Source: an uncultured Oscillospiraceae bacterium (GTDB taxonomy: Bacteria; Bacillota; Clostridia; Oscillospirales; Acutalibacteraceae). From it: 64,000 nt of DNA. The stretch covers positions 3,377-67,376 of the forward strand of contig UQBX01000010.1 of NCBI GenBank assembly GCA_900539425.1, written 5' to 3'. The position numbers and the translations under genes are program-made. Under the pieces are notes generated by a model. The model worked only from the letters and a program-made list of their open reading frames with translations. It was not told the origin of the DNA and searched no databases. Each line of letters begins with the position of its first letter. Position 1 is the first letter of the stretch. Positions 18,667 to 26,387 of this stretch are shown here, piece by piece.

Positions 18667-19155
18667 TTAGCAATCAACAACGGATATACTTAATTTATTG
18701 CAGTATATTTTTATACTTTCAGGTGTATTAAAATATATTTCGTGCGACAGCGTATTTTTGCAGTATATAAATTCATTTACTCCTATAATACCGGGTTTTC
18801 CGTATTTATACGAATCAAAATAGTTTTTATGTAGATTTGTATAAAACGATTTAACATCATAATATGTGAGCTTTATCTCTTTTTTTAAATTAACATGTCT
18901 CAAGGTTATTATTATATTAGGATGATTATATATATCGTGGTCAAAGATTAAACTATTCAAATCCCAGCCTTGGAATTGAGAATATTTAAAATATGTTTCT
19001 AAAAAACCGTTTGGGAGATGTTTAGATATTTTATTTAAATATGTAATATAATCACTGCCGAGTTTTTTTATATTATTATATTGTTCAATCCACTCTTTTG
19101 AGCCTTCTTTTGGGGCTTCTTCATTATATTTGTAAAAATCTTTGAAAAATTTCAT
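18667..19155 (-). CDS. Hypothetical protein, immunity-like
   Basis: The 162-residue cytoplasmic protein starts at an ATG with GGGAGG seven bases upstream. It is rich in tyrosine, lysine and asparagine. The central stretch WDLNSLIFDHDIYNHPNIII, followed by alternating strands, resembles immunity proteins of polymorphic toxin systems, but no named family was recognised. It lies upstream of the RHS remnant and 40 bases downstream of another short open stretch that looks like a gene tail. A weak hairpin, ACGGATTA-2-TAATCCGT, follows the stop at 18637-18658. Confidence 0.55.
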   Translation of the reverse strand: MKFFKDFYKYNEEAPKEGSKEWIEQYNNIKKLGSDYITYLNKISKHLPNGFLETYFKYSQFQGWDLNSLIFDHDIYNHPNIIITLRHVNLKKEIKLTYYDVKSFYTNLHKNYFDSYKYGKPGIIGVNEFIYCKNTLSHEIYFNTPESIKIYCNKLSISVVDC

Positions 19156-19532
19156 GGTTGCCTCCCATAAAGTTTCTGCATTATTTTATGCCCGATATTT
19201 TAATTTTAAGGACTGAATGTAGAATTGTCAGTAGTTTTGCCGCTTTTCTTTATAGAAGAAACAACGTTCTTTCTTGGCGTATTAATCGATTTTAAAACTG
19301 AGAAGCTGTTATAAGATTGCATTTCAAATTAATAGATAATCATATGCACGGCGGGCATTTTTCAGATAGCCTTTGTGAATCAACCCTTTTTCACAGGGGA
19401 AAGATAGTTGCTAAAAGCACTATATTAAAAATACTATTTTGTTAAGTATTATATTTTATAATGCCATATTTATAAAATAGCATATAGAAATAAAAATTGT
19501 AATCTTTTGCAAAAACACTGCAATTTTAGTAC
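19156..19532. other. Gene-poor decayed stretch
   Basis: No complete gene is seen. On the minus strand about 37 codons (roughly 19200-19320) read EMQSYNSFSVLKSINTPRKN and on to a TAA, which could be the tail of a lost gene upstream of the 18667-19155 gene. The rest, 19330-19530, is AT-rich without recognisable signal. Confidence 0.35.
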
Positions 19533-19570
19533 AAAAAAACATCACTCCTCATAGAGAAGTGATGTTTTTA
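19533..19570. terminator. Bidirectional terminator
   Basis: The hairpin AACATCACT / AGTGATGTT is flanked by an A-run and a T-run. It lies just downstream of the histidine kinase gene on the minus strand. Confidence 0.85.
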
Positions 19571-19593
19571 GTTATATTCAGCTTTATCCTATA

Positions 19594-20916
19594 CTAATCA
19601 GAAATATCTATATCATTAAATATGATATTGAAATGAAAAGTCTTGTCATCTTCATTATATTCCCAATGACATATGCCGCCGTATTTTTTTGCTGATTTTT
19701 CTATGCTTTTCATTCCGTACCCGTGAAGAGTTTTATCTTTTTTTGTTGTGATCAGTTTTTCCCCTTTAGATTTGGGCGCTGAGGGAGAACTGTTTACAAC
19801 GCTTAGGACAACAAAGTTTTTATCTTTTCGAGTAGTAAATCTTATATAGGCATCGTCTGCATCTTTTGCCGCATCCACAGCATTATCAAAAAGGTTTGAG
19901 AGCAGGGAAGTCAAGTCGTTATCAGCTATAAACTTTAAGTTGGAGCTTCTTATATCTGCAGACAGCTTTATATTATTTGTTTCACATATGTGTGAATATT
20001 TACTAAGAATCAAATCTAACATTTTATTTTTGCTTTTGCCGATGAACTTATATTCGTCATATTCAGATTGAATTTTTGAAAGATACTGTTTTACTTCATC
20101 AATGTTCTGCATCGACTGAATTACAGAAAAATGATGCCTGATGTCATGAGCCAAAACTCGTTGATCTTCATTTTTCTTTTCAAGCAGCTCATAAAATGTT
20201 TTGTTTGTTTCATTTTTCTGGGCTTCTGTCTGTAAAGTCATCAGATCCGCCTCTTGCTTTTGAATTTTTTGGTTAATGATAAAAATCATACAGCAAAAAA
20301 CAAGCGAAGCAATGCTCACTATAGCATACAGGATATTTATCTGCTCAGAAAAGTCATAAATAGTTGAGGTGTAAAGAAAAAGAGCCAGCATAATCGTTAT
20401 AATTAGCGGATATAAAAATAAAGCGGAATTTTTCTTTACCTCTTTTGAAATTTTATTATTTTTATAAGAAAAAAGAATTGAAATAAGTTTGCTTACCATA
20501 AGGTACAGAACTTTGCTTATAATTCCGACGATTATCAGTATGGTAAAATCATTTCTGTATGCATCTATCTGAACTTTTAGAGTGAATGAGAAGATTGACT
20601 GAATAAAAGTTTCCGTTAAAAACATTAACGCAAGAAGTATTGAAGAATGAAAAACTGCGCTCTTAAAAGTTATATCTACTGATATTAATGCGTAAACAAC
20701 ATTTATTATTAATATTGTGGCTAAATTTATTAATACATTATTATTGTCAACCAGATTTACAATAAAACCTATAAAATAAAGAGCGCAGGACGCTAAGATT
20801 GAAAAACCGGCTTTAAGCTTTTTTTCATAATTATCCGTAAAATACATATACGCAATAAAAGCTTCAACAATATAAATGAACAGAAAAAACAAATGCGATA
20901 CCATATAATTATTCAC
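19594..20916 (-). CDS. AgrC-like sensor histidine kinase (GHKL)
   Basis: The 440-residue protein has six or seven N-terminal transmembrane helices (to about residue 215), a coiled-coil linker, and a GHKL kinase domain. LAHDIRHHF near 255 holds the phosphoacceptor histidine, NLFDNAVDAA near 342 is the N-box, and GYGMKSIEKSAKKYGG near 400 is the G-box. This is the AgrC/ComD layout that usually senses a peptide. The start is GTG at 20916, overlapping the regulator stop; an ATG at 20904 with GGGTG upstream is an alternative. No agrB or agrD gene is seen nearby. Confidence 0.85.
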   Translation of the reverse strand: MNNYMVSHLFFLFIYIVEAFIAYMYFTDNYEKKLKAGFSILASCALYFIGFIVNLVDNNNVLINLATILIINVVYALISVDITFKSAVFHSSILLALMFLTETFIQSIFSFTLKVQIDAYRNDFTILIIVGIISKVLYLMVSKLISILFSYKNNKISKEVKKNSALFLYPLIITIMLALFLYTSTIYDFSEQINILYAIVSIASLVFCCMIFIINQKIQKQEADLMTLQTEAQKNETNKTFYELLEKKNEDQRVLAHDIRHHFSVIQSMQNIDEVKQYLSKIQSEYDEYKFIGKSKNKMLDLILSKYSHICETNNIKLSADIRSSNLKFIADNDLTSLLSNLFDNAVDAAKDADDAYIRFTTRKDKNFVVLSVVNSSPSAPKSKGEKLITTKKDKTLHGYGMKSIEKSAKKYGGICHWEYNEDDKTFHFNIIFNDIDISD

Positions 20917-21607
20917 CCATAAGCTTCATGAATTTGCGCTTAAATTCTGATCTCTTTGAAAATGCAATAGGAATATTATATTTGTAATCAAGCATAATAT
21001 AATCCTTGCAATAATAAGTAATAAAATTTGTATTGATTATATAGCTGTTGTGCGGGATTTCAAAGTATGATTTGTTCAGTCTTGCTTTCCATATCTTAAT
21101 TCCGTCTTTGGAAAGATATTCATGGCTTTTTGTATGAATTTTTGTTTTTCTCCCGATAATTTCCACAAAGATTATATCTTTGCTTCTTACGGTTACAACT
21201 CCTTTGTTGCTGTCTTTTAAATAAAAACGCAGTTCTGTATTATCGATTTTAGATATGGCTTTGTCCATACCTTCATAGAATCGCTGGCTGTCTATAGGCT
21301 TGTCAAAAAATCTTGTAATGCCCAGATCAAGCGCGTCATCTAAATAGTGATTATATGCTGTTACATATATTAAAACCAAATCGGGATTGGCTTTTTGCAA
21401 TTCTCGCCCTACTTCAATTCCGTTTATTCCATCCATCTCAATATCAAGAAAGGCAATATCAAACACTGTATTGCTTGCTAAAATTTCCTCTCCGGAATTA
21501 AAATCATAAATATCAAAGGTTAAACCATGCTCAGAAGAATATTGATTTAAATGCACTCTGATATCATTTGCATATTCTGTTTCATCATCACAAATAGCAA
21601 TATTCAA
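20909..21607 (-). CDS. LytTR-family response regulator (AgrA/VirR-like)
   Basis: The 232-residue protein has a receiver domain with acidic residues at DDE (8-10), phosphoacceptor in FLDIEMDG near 55, and the conserved K in FFDKPID. It is followed by a LytTR DNA-binding domain (about 125-230). It starts with TTG at 21607, eight bases after GGAG. It overlaps the kinase gene by eight bases, so the two form one operon. LytTR regulators bind paired direct repeats; I did not find a clear pair upstream. Confidence 0.88.
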   Translation of the reverse strand: MNIAICDDETEYANDIRVHLNQYSSEHGLTFDIYDFNSGEEILASNTVFDIAFLDIEMDGINGIEVGRELQKANPDLVLIYVTAYNHYLDDALDLGITRFFDKPIDSQRFYEGMDKAISKIDNTELRFYLKDSNKGVVTVRSKDIIFVEIIGRKTKIHTKSHEYLSKDGIKIWKARLNKSYFEIPHNSYIINTNFITYYCKDYIMLDYKYNIPIAFSKRSEFKRKFMKLMGE

Positions 21608-22006
21608 AGTTCCATCTCCAAATAAAAAATGCTGTAACTCAATAATTAAAGTTTACAGCATTCTTCATTTATTTGTCAAATATATTATTTAATTATTTGT
21701 TTAGATATGATGTGCTATTAAGAGTTTTCAAATTGTCATTATGATGATATACTTAAAATGATATTTTTAATTTGATTTTTGCAAAGGAATTGGCGGTTTG
21801 GTATCAGATCAGTTTATTATATTCAGGGCGTTCATACAAAACGAATTATTTTACCCTGATTTTGCCGATAAAGACGGCATTGCAATTCGGTAAAAATTGA
21901 TTAAGGTAATGCTCAGTAGCAATAGCGGAAAGACGATTTACCTTTATTGCATAGAAATCTATGTTGGAATTATAGATTTAGAAAAATATATGAGGTACAA
22001 AGAATT
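21608..22006. other. Non-coding stretch between divergent genes
   Basis: This 399-base region separates the two-component operon from the SUKH-like gene. It should hold promoters in both directions, but no strong -35/-10 pair or operator was recognised. A short plus-strand open stretch near 21785-21890 has no start and is not called. Confidence 0.3.
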
Positions 22007-22474
22007 GTGAGTTACAAAAATTTTAAAAAGGCAATGGAACTTGCCAAAACACTGCCGAGTTATAAAATACATGATTGCTGCAGTGACAAGGCGATGGATG
22101 AGCTTGAGAGCTATCTCGGGTTTAAACTTTCAAAACAGCATTATGAGTTTCTGAGGCAGGGAGCGCTTGAAGTACAGGCGTGTATATTTAGTGCTAATTT
22201 TAAAGATTCGCATTATTCATCAATGGATGTAATTGCAAATTTAGAGCTGAACAAAAAATACAATCTTAAAGCAGAAGATAAATGTGTTCCTATTTTTGAA
22301 GAGGACGAATGGATCAATTATCTTAATTATAATAAGCTGAAAAAAGACGGAGAACCGACCGTCGTTTACGCGTGGCCCGCTCCTGACGCATTTATCATAT
22401 ATAATCAGACTGAACAGGACCTGGGCGATTTTTTGCTTGATCTTTTTAAGGAATTGAAGGAAAATTTAGAATAA
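22007..22474 (+). CDS. SUKH (SMI1/KNR4-like) family protein, likely immunity
   Basis: The GTG at 22007 is chosen because GAGG lies about ten bases before it and the upstream frame lacks a ribosome site. The 155-residue product has the SUKH-type opening MDELESYLGFKLSKQHYEFL (about 30-49), a mid-protein acidic turn FEEDEWINYLNYN, and a C-terminal DLGDFLLDLFKELKENL helix. SUKH proteins are frequent immunity partners of nuclease and other polymorphic toxins. No toxin is next to it. It lies just left of the candidate tRNA-Arg island. Confidence 0.6.
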   Translation: MSYKNFKKAMELAKTLPSYKIHDCCSDKAMDELESYLGFKLSKQHYEFLRQGALEVQACIFSANFKDSHYSSMDVIANLELNKKYNLKAEDKCVPIFEEDEWINYLNYNKLKKDGEPTVVYAWPAPDAFIIYNQTEQDLGDFLLDLFKELKENLE

Positions 22475-22595
22475 GGCATAAATTATTGACTAACAAAATG
22501 ACGTGGCTGGAATTTTAAATTAAATTCAGCGCAAATCGTTGTTTTTGCTATACATTATTTATATAATTTAATTACATAATATTAAAACATTCTTT

Positions 22596-22760
22596 GTACG
22601 CCGGAAGGGATTCGGCGTCTGCTGCGGCTGCGCCTTGCATACTGATGGCTCGCCCACCGAAATGCACGGCGTTTCAGTACCCGGCTCACCACTTTTTGCT
22701 AAAAACAGCCCACCGGGCTGTTTCCTAAACGTAAAAACCCCCGACCTTCTGGTTCGTAGC
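22596..22760 (-). repeat. Partial 3' copy of tRNA-Arg, split by an insert; candidate att site
   Basis: Bases 22596-22614 (acceptor and half of the T-arm) and 22736-22760 (rest of T-arm, variable loop, anticodon arm) match the intact tRNA-Arg at 25757-25833 on the same strand. Between them 121 bases interrupt the T-loop. The D-arm and 5' acceptor strand are missing, and the encoded CCA has become CAA. A duplicated tRNA 3' half in direct orientation is the usual scar of integrase-mediated insertion at a tRNA gene. No integrase is present. Confidence 0.7.
22647..22739. repeat. 93-bp structured repeat, copy 1 (inside tRNA fragment)
   Basis: This copy matches 25592-25684 at 88 of 93 positions without gaps. 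It contains a hairpin AACAGCCC-ACC-GGGCTGTT and a second stem GAAATGC...GCGTTTC, where copy 2 has GCATTTC; the change keeps a G-U pair. It lies in the T-loop of the partial tRNA-Arg. The structure suggests a small mobile or RNA-type element rather than coding DNA. Confidence 0.75.
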
Positions 22761-22832
22761 AGTGTCTATAGCAATTAATTAAGCGCTAAACATCTCAGTT
22801 GCCATTTTCACAAATGTGAAAATATGAAATAC

Positions 22833-22878
22833 CAGAAAACGATTTTTGAGATTATTCTTAAATAAGAACCGTTTTCTG
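22833..22878. repeat. Inverted repeat before toxin pseudogene
   Basis: CAGAAAACG at 22833-22841 pairs with CGTTTTCTG at 22870-22878, followed by a short T-run. It could be a terminator or the scar of an excised element. It lies where the N-terminal coding part of the next gene is missing. Confidence 0.45.
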
Positions 22879-22882
22879 ATTT

Positions 22883-23812
22883 TTGTTCCAAAAAGATTTT
22901 GCACTTATAGGTTATGATAAAATAAGCGGAACAAGCGAAACAAACAAAACAGTACATTTTTTTCTTGATGATCATCGATTTGAAATCGTCTATAAAAATC
23001 CCGATGATAAAATAGCGCGTTTGAAAGAATTCAACGCTGTTTTATCTCCGGATTTCAGTATGTATACGGAAATGCCTGTTGCTTTGCAACTCTATAACTG
23101 CTTTCGTAACCGTTGGACAGGCGCGTATTTACAGCAAAACGGCATAACCGTCATACCTACGGTGCGTTGGGGAAGTCTTGAAAGTTTTAACTTTTGCTTT
23201 GACGGCATTGAAAAAGGTTGTATATTTGCGGTTTCAACGCTCGGCGTAAAGAATGAAAAATCTCATTTCATGCTTGGCTACAATGAGATGCGCCGGCGCA
23301 TAAAGCCTGAAAAAATCATCTGCTACGGAAAGACTTTTGCCCATATAAAAGGCGATATAATAGAAGTCGATTATGCCGAAACGAACAATCTTGATAAAGG
23401 TTTTTGCATAAAAAAGTTTTACGGCTTTATCACACCTATTCAAAAGGGCGGTGGTTCGGCGTTAGGAAGAAATTCTGCAAATCCAAAACCTCAGGAAGAA
23501 TATATACCCGGGCGAACTCTTAATGAACTTCCAGAAAATGTTCGAGATTCATATAACAAATATCAAAAGAGCGGTTGAAAAGGCGCCAGAAGCGATCAAA
23601 GTCCTAAAACAAAGGGCGGCGGAGCATATGAAAATGAGCCACCAAAGTTGCCTAAATATGATGAACAAGGCAATAAAATACTTTATCGCGAATTTGACGC
23701 GAACAGTAAACTCGAAGGTTAACCAAGGGACAGGGAACGTTTCGTAAGAGGAAGCGATGGAAATACATATTATTCTGACGATCATTATGATACATTTTTC
23801 AAAATTATATAA
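22883..23812 (+). pseudogene. DUF4417-RNase (barnase-type) toxin, broken by two stops and 5'-truncated
   Basis: One reading frame runs from 22883 to 23812 with nonsense codons at 23576 (TGA) and 23720 (TAA). The first part is a DUF4417 domain (TVRWGSLESFNFCFDGI, EKIICYGK) lacking about 50 N-terminal residues; an in-frame stop sits just upstream. After a Gly/Ser linker comes LNELPENVRDSYNKYQKSG, a stop in place of the expected W, then LPKYDEQGNKILYREFDANS, a stop, and DRERFVRGSDGNTYYSDDHY. The last parts match microbial ribonucleases of the barnase/N1 type, with catalytic Glu in YREFD, Arg in RERFV and His in DDHY retained. Each stop is one substitution from a sense codon. Confidence 0.82.
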
Positions 23813-23824
23813 AGGAGTTTGTAC

Positions 23825-24235
23825 ATGAATAAATTATACAGAATGACAATGGAAGAATTTGAAAAAAAGAAAATATTATATAAGTTTTTTGATACTAAAT
23901 ACATCGTTATGGACGGTGCCGGAATAGAAACATATGAGCAGTATTTTGACAGATTGTGGGCAGTTTTTGGATTCAGTGATATTCCCGAAGGCTGGAAAAA
24001 AGACAATCATACAGAATATGATTTTATGACGGATATGGACGAATTACCTGAGGACAAATATGTTTTTGCGATAAAAAGTTATGAGCTTTTTTTCAAAAAC
24101 AACTCCTTAGAAAGACTGAAAATCGAAAATAGATATGAAAACTATCTGCTCCCATTTTGGGATGAAGAAGTTGAGCATGTAGTTGTTGAGGGCAAGCGTA
24201 AGGATTTTAATATCTATCTCGTTTCAAACACTTAA
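23825..24235 (+). CDS. Barstar-like RNase inhibitor (immunity protein)
   Basis: The ATG at 23825 lies seven bases after AAGGAG and 12 bases after the toxin frame ends, the standard spacing for a toxin-immunity pair. The 136-residue acidic product has the barstar-like core VMDGAGIETYEQYFDRLWAV followed by a loop and FMTDMDELPEDKYVFAIKSY. Barstars block barnase-type RNases by filling the active site with acidic residues. It appears intact although its toxin is broken. Assignment rests on motif likeness plus position after an RNase domain. Confidence 0.72.
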   Translation: MNKLYRMTMEEFEKKKILYKFFDTKYIVMDGAGIETYEQYFDRLWAVFGFSDIPEGWKKDNHTEYDFMTDMDELPEDKYVFAIKSYELFFKNNSLERLKIENRYENYLLPFWDEEVEHVVVEGKRKDFNIYLVSNT

Positions 24236-24393
24236 ACTACGTGATTTAATTTTGGCGATTCTGAATGTGAGTTATCAGTCAGTATCTTTTTACAAGATTG
24301 TATTTTAGGAGAAGATCTGACGAAGTATTTTAGTAGAACAAAAAGCATTATTTGAGTACAACATTCAAAACTAAATGCAGTTAATATATAAAT

Positions 24394-24446
24394 AAAAAAT
24401 GAGGTAGAAGCCGTTTAGAAATTGAACCACCCCTACCTCATTTTTT
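24394..24446. terminator. Bidirectional terminator
   Basis: AAAAAATGAGGTA at 24394-24406 pairs perfectly with TACCTCATTTTTT at 24434-24446 around a 27-base loop. It lies downstream of the barstar-like gene. Confidence 0.75.
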
Positions 24447-25012
24447 AGTGCAAACAATATATAAATAGAATTTATCTCTTTTCCAAAGTTACAATTAACC
24501 GCTGCCAATACGAAATTATTGTACTTTTCAATATCATTTAACATAAGTTTTTTTAGTTTGCCAGTAAGTAAGTATGAAATTTTGAATGCTGGATATCACT
24601 GTCAATAAAATAATAATCTTCCACATCCATACTATAATAATTCATTTTTTTTGGTAAGCAGTATGCATATAGAGAATGTCCCGCAACTGTTCAACCCTGT
24701 AATTAATAATTCCGTCAGGAAACAAATATACCTTATTTCTTTATATGTGACTTATAATTATAATAACGCTTTTATTTTAACAAACCTACTTTGCATCACG
24801 AGCATTTTCTATTGAAATCTCTCACAAGATGATTATTTACTGACATCTGAGAGCTTTTTTAAGTCTAAAAATAATGTTTATGAATATTCATCAATATACT
24901 ATAGAATTTTAAATATTGTTTTGTTTATGTTATCCATTGGTAAATGGGGGGGTGAAAAACAAGCAAAGACATAATTATTTGCAATATATATAAGAATATT
25001 AATAAATATATA
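24447..25012. other. AT-rich gene-free stretch
   Basis: No open frame with a ribosome site and no recognisable RNA was found on either strand. The low GC content suggests decayed accessory DNA. Confidence 0.4.
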
Positions 25013-25194
25013 AATTACTTTGAAAAAGATAACTTTGTTAACGCTGCTACAAAAATAATGTTTGTAGTGCAGTAGAACGAATAACACCATATCAATATTC
25101 AAGTTGGAGAGAAAGAGAATATTGGTCCGTGAATATCCAGCATTATCTTTTGAAAGCGTATAGAAAAAGTCAAGAATTCTATAATAACTATTAA
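25013..25194 (+). pseudogene. Frameshifted coding remnant, unidentified
   Basis: The plus strand reads NYFEKDNFVNAATKIMFVVQ and a stop. One frame over it continues VERITPYQYSSWREREYWSV then NIQHYLLKAYRKSQEFYNNY and TAA. The two pieces join through a frameshift near 25060-25072. The amphipathic, aromatic-rich peptide resembles a toxin or phage-type gene tail, but I do not recognise it. Confidence 0.4.
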
Positions 25195-25591
25195 AGAACT
25201 AATTCAATTGTAGAGTTAAGAAAAAATATTTATGTTATAAAAATTTCAATGACGCAGTAGAAGTTTTTTGCTTAATTAAAAAAGCGAACGAAGAATATGC
25301 AAAAAACTATTTGGTGACCGTGAAGAGCAAATTTAAATATTTTTTTTAATTTTGTTCCTCAGGTTATAAACTGAACAATAGATTGGACACATTAAGTTGA
25401 TTTAATTTGTTCCTTATCAACCTTGTTTTCCTGTTTGGTTCCATAATAAAAGTTGGGATTAGAATCCAATCTCATTAAGTTAAAGAAAAAACGTAGTGGG
25501 AAGTGAACAAGGCCAGTAAAAATGGATAAAACGCAATCTAAACCACCAGTTAAACTTGCGGCTTGCGCAGGCCCTAAAAGAGCCGTCTACT

Positions 25592-25684
25592 GGCTCGCCG
25601 ACCGAAATGCATGGCATTTCAGTACCCGGCTCACCGCTTTTTGCTAAAAACAGCCCACCGGGCTGTTTCCTAAACGCAAAAACC
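25592..25684. repeat. 93-bp structured repeat, copy 2 (beside tRNA-Arg)
   Basis: This is the second copy of the repeat at 22647-22739, in the same orientation, with five substitutions in 93 bases. Stems GAAATGC-ATG-GCATTTC and AACAGCCC-ACC-GGGCTGTT are intact. Directly after it comes GGGTTCGAATCCC, a tRNA T-arm-like sequence, so both copies abut T-arm sequence at their right end. A 69-codon minus-strand frame across it has no ribosome site and is not called. Confidence 0.75.
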
Positions 25685-25717
25685 CTCACGGGTTCGAATC
25701 CCTACAACCCAAATATA

Positions 25718-25757
25718 ATAAAAATACCAGAGCAGTAAAAACTACTCTGGTATTTTT
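25718..25757 (-). terminator. Terminator of tRNA-Arg
   Basis: ATACCAGAG at 25724-25732 pairs with CTCTGGTAT at 25745-25753. On the minus strand it follows the tRNA 3' end immediately and is trailed by a T-rich run. Confidence 0.85.
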
Positions 25758-25833
25758 GGTACGCCGGAAGGGATTCGAACCCCCGACCTTCTGGTTCGTA
25801 GCCAGACACTCTATCCAACTGAGCTACCGGCGC
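25757..25833 (-). tRNA. tRNA-Arg (anticodon ACG)
   Basis: The minus strand folds as a full cloverleaf: acceptor GCGCCGG with CCGGCGT, D-arm GCTCAGTTGGATAGAGT, anticodon stem-loop TCTGG-CTACGAA-CCAGA with anticodon ACG, T-arm GGGGG-TTCGAAT-CCCTT, discriminator A, and an encoded CCA. ACG is read as Arg and decodes CGN codons after A34 deamination. Its 3' half is duplicated at 22596-22760, consistent with use as an integration site. Confidence 0.95.
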
Positions 25834-25934
25834 ATGCGAAATACACATAAACATACATACGTATATTTAACGCTCAAATAATATACCACATTGCAAAATA
25901 AAATGCAAGAGTTTTTTATATAAAATAACTCTTA

Positions 25935-26387
25935 TTATGAGCTTTTTGTTTCGCTTTTTTTCTTTTCTAAGAAATTTTCTAATATATCTGCGGCCATTTT
26001 GCAAAGTTCGGGGCAGGGACGTTTTCTGTAGTATTCCGTTGTTCTCGGTTCGGGAGTTGGTGCTGAAATACTGTTTTTATCAAGCCCCAGAAGTTCTCTG
26101 CAAACTATTGAGCCGTTTTGCTTCCTGAATTCACCCGCAACTTCCTGTATCATTGCGTAAACGCTTGCTCTGCCTTCATCGCCGTACAGATTTGAAAGCA
26201 CATAGGTCATTGCGGAAACAGTGCCGCAGACTTCTCTCAGCCTGCCCATGCCTCCGCAGAATCCTATTGTCTGCCTTTCAATAAGTGTTTCATCAAGCCC
26301 TATTTCATCACTGAAAGCAAGGGCAACTGCCTGAGCGCAGCCCTTGCCGGATAAAAACAATTCCTTCGCTTTATCGCCTTTACTCAT
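25935..26387 (-). CDS. C_GCAxxG_C_C family redox protein
   Basis: The 150-residue protein has the family pattern: GKGCAQAVALAF near 14-25, then FCGGMGRLREVCG near 43-55, and two further cysteines at ICREL-like and RPCPELC positions near the C-terminus. The family is thought to bind a metal or cluster, or work in redox chemistry; its reaction is not established. The start overlaps the end of the upstream zinc-ribbon gene by eight bases and has AGGAA just before it. It lies just downstream of the tRNA-Arg promoter side. Confidence 0.85.
   Translation of the reverse strand: MSKGDKAKELFLSGKGCAQAVALAFSDEIGLDETLIERQTIGFCGGMGRLREVCGTVSAMTYVLSNLYGDEGRASVYAMIQEVAGEFRKQNGSIVCRELLGLDKNSISAPTPEPRTTEYYRKRPCPELCKMAADILENFLEKKKSETKSS

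Noticed and set aside
23576..23722. Recoding of TGA as tryptophan to rescue the toxin gene
   Set aside because: A TAA also interrupts the same frame, the N-terminus is missing, and many genes in the window use TGA as a normal stop.
25371..25480. Possible insertion-sequence end (TGGACACATTAAGTTGA)
   Set aside because: The sequence looks IS-like but no second terminal repeat or transposase remnant was found, so it is not annotated.
25480..25689. 69-codon minus-strand open frame across repeat copy 2
   Set aside because: It has no ribosome site and simply reads through the structured repeat; the frame is not kept in copy 1.
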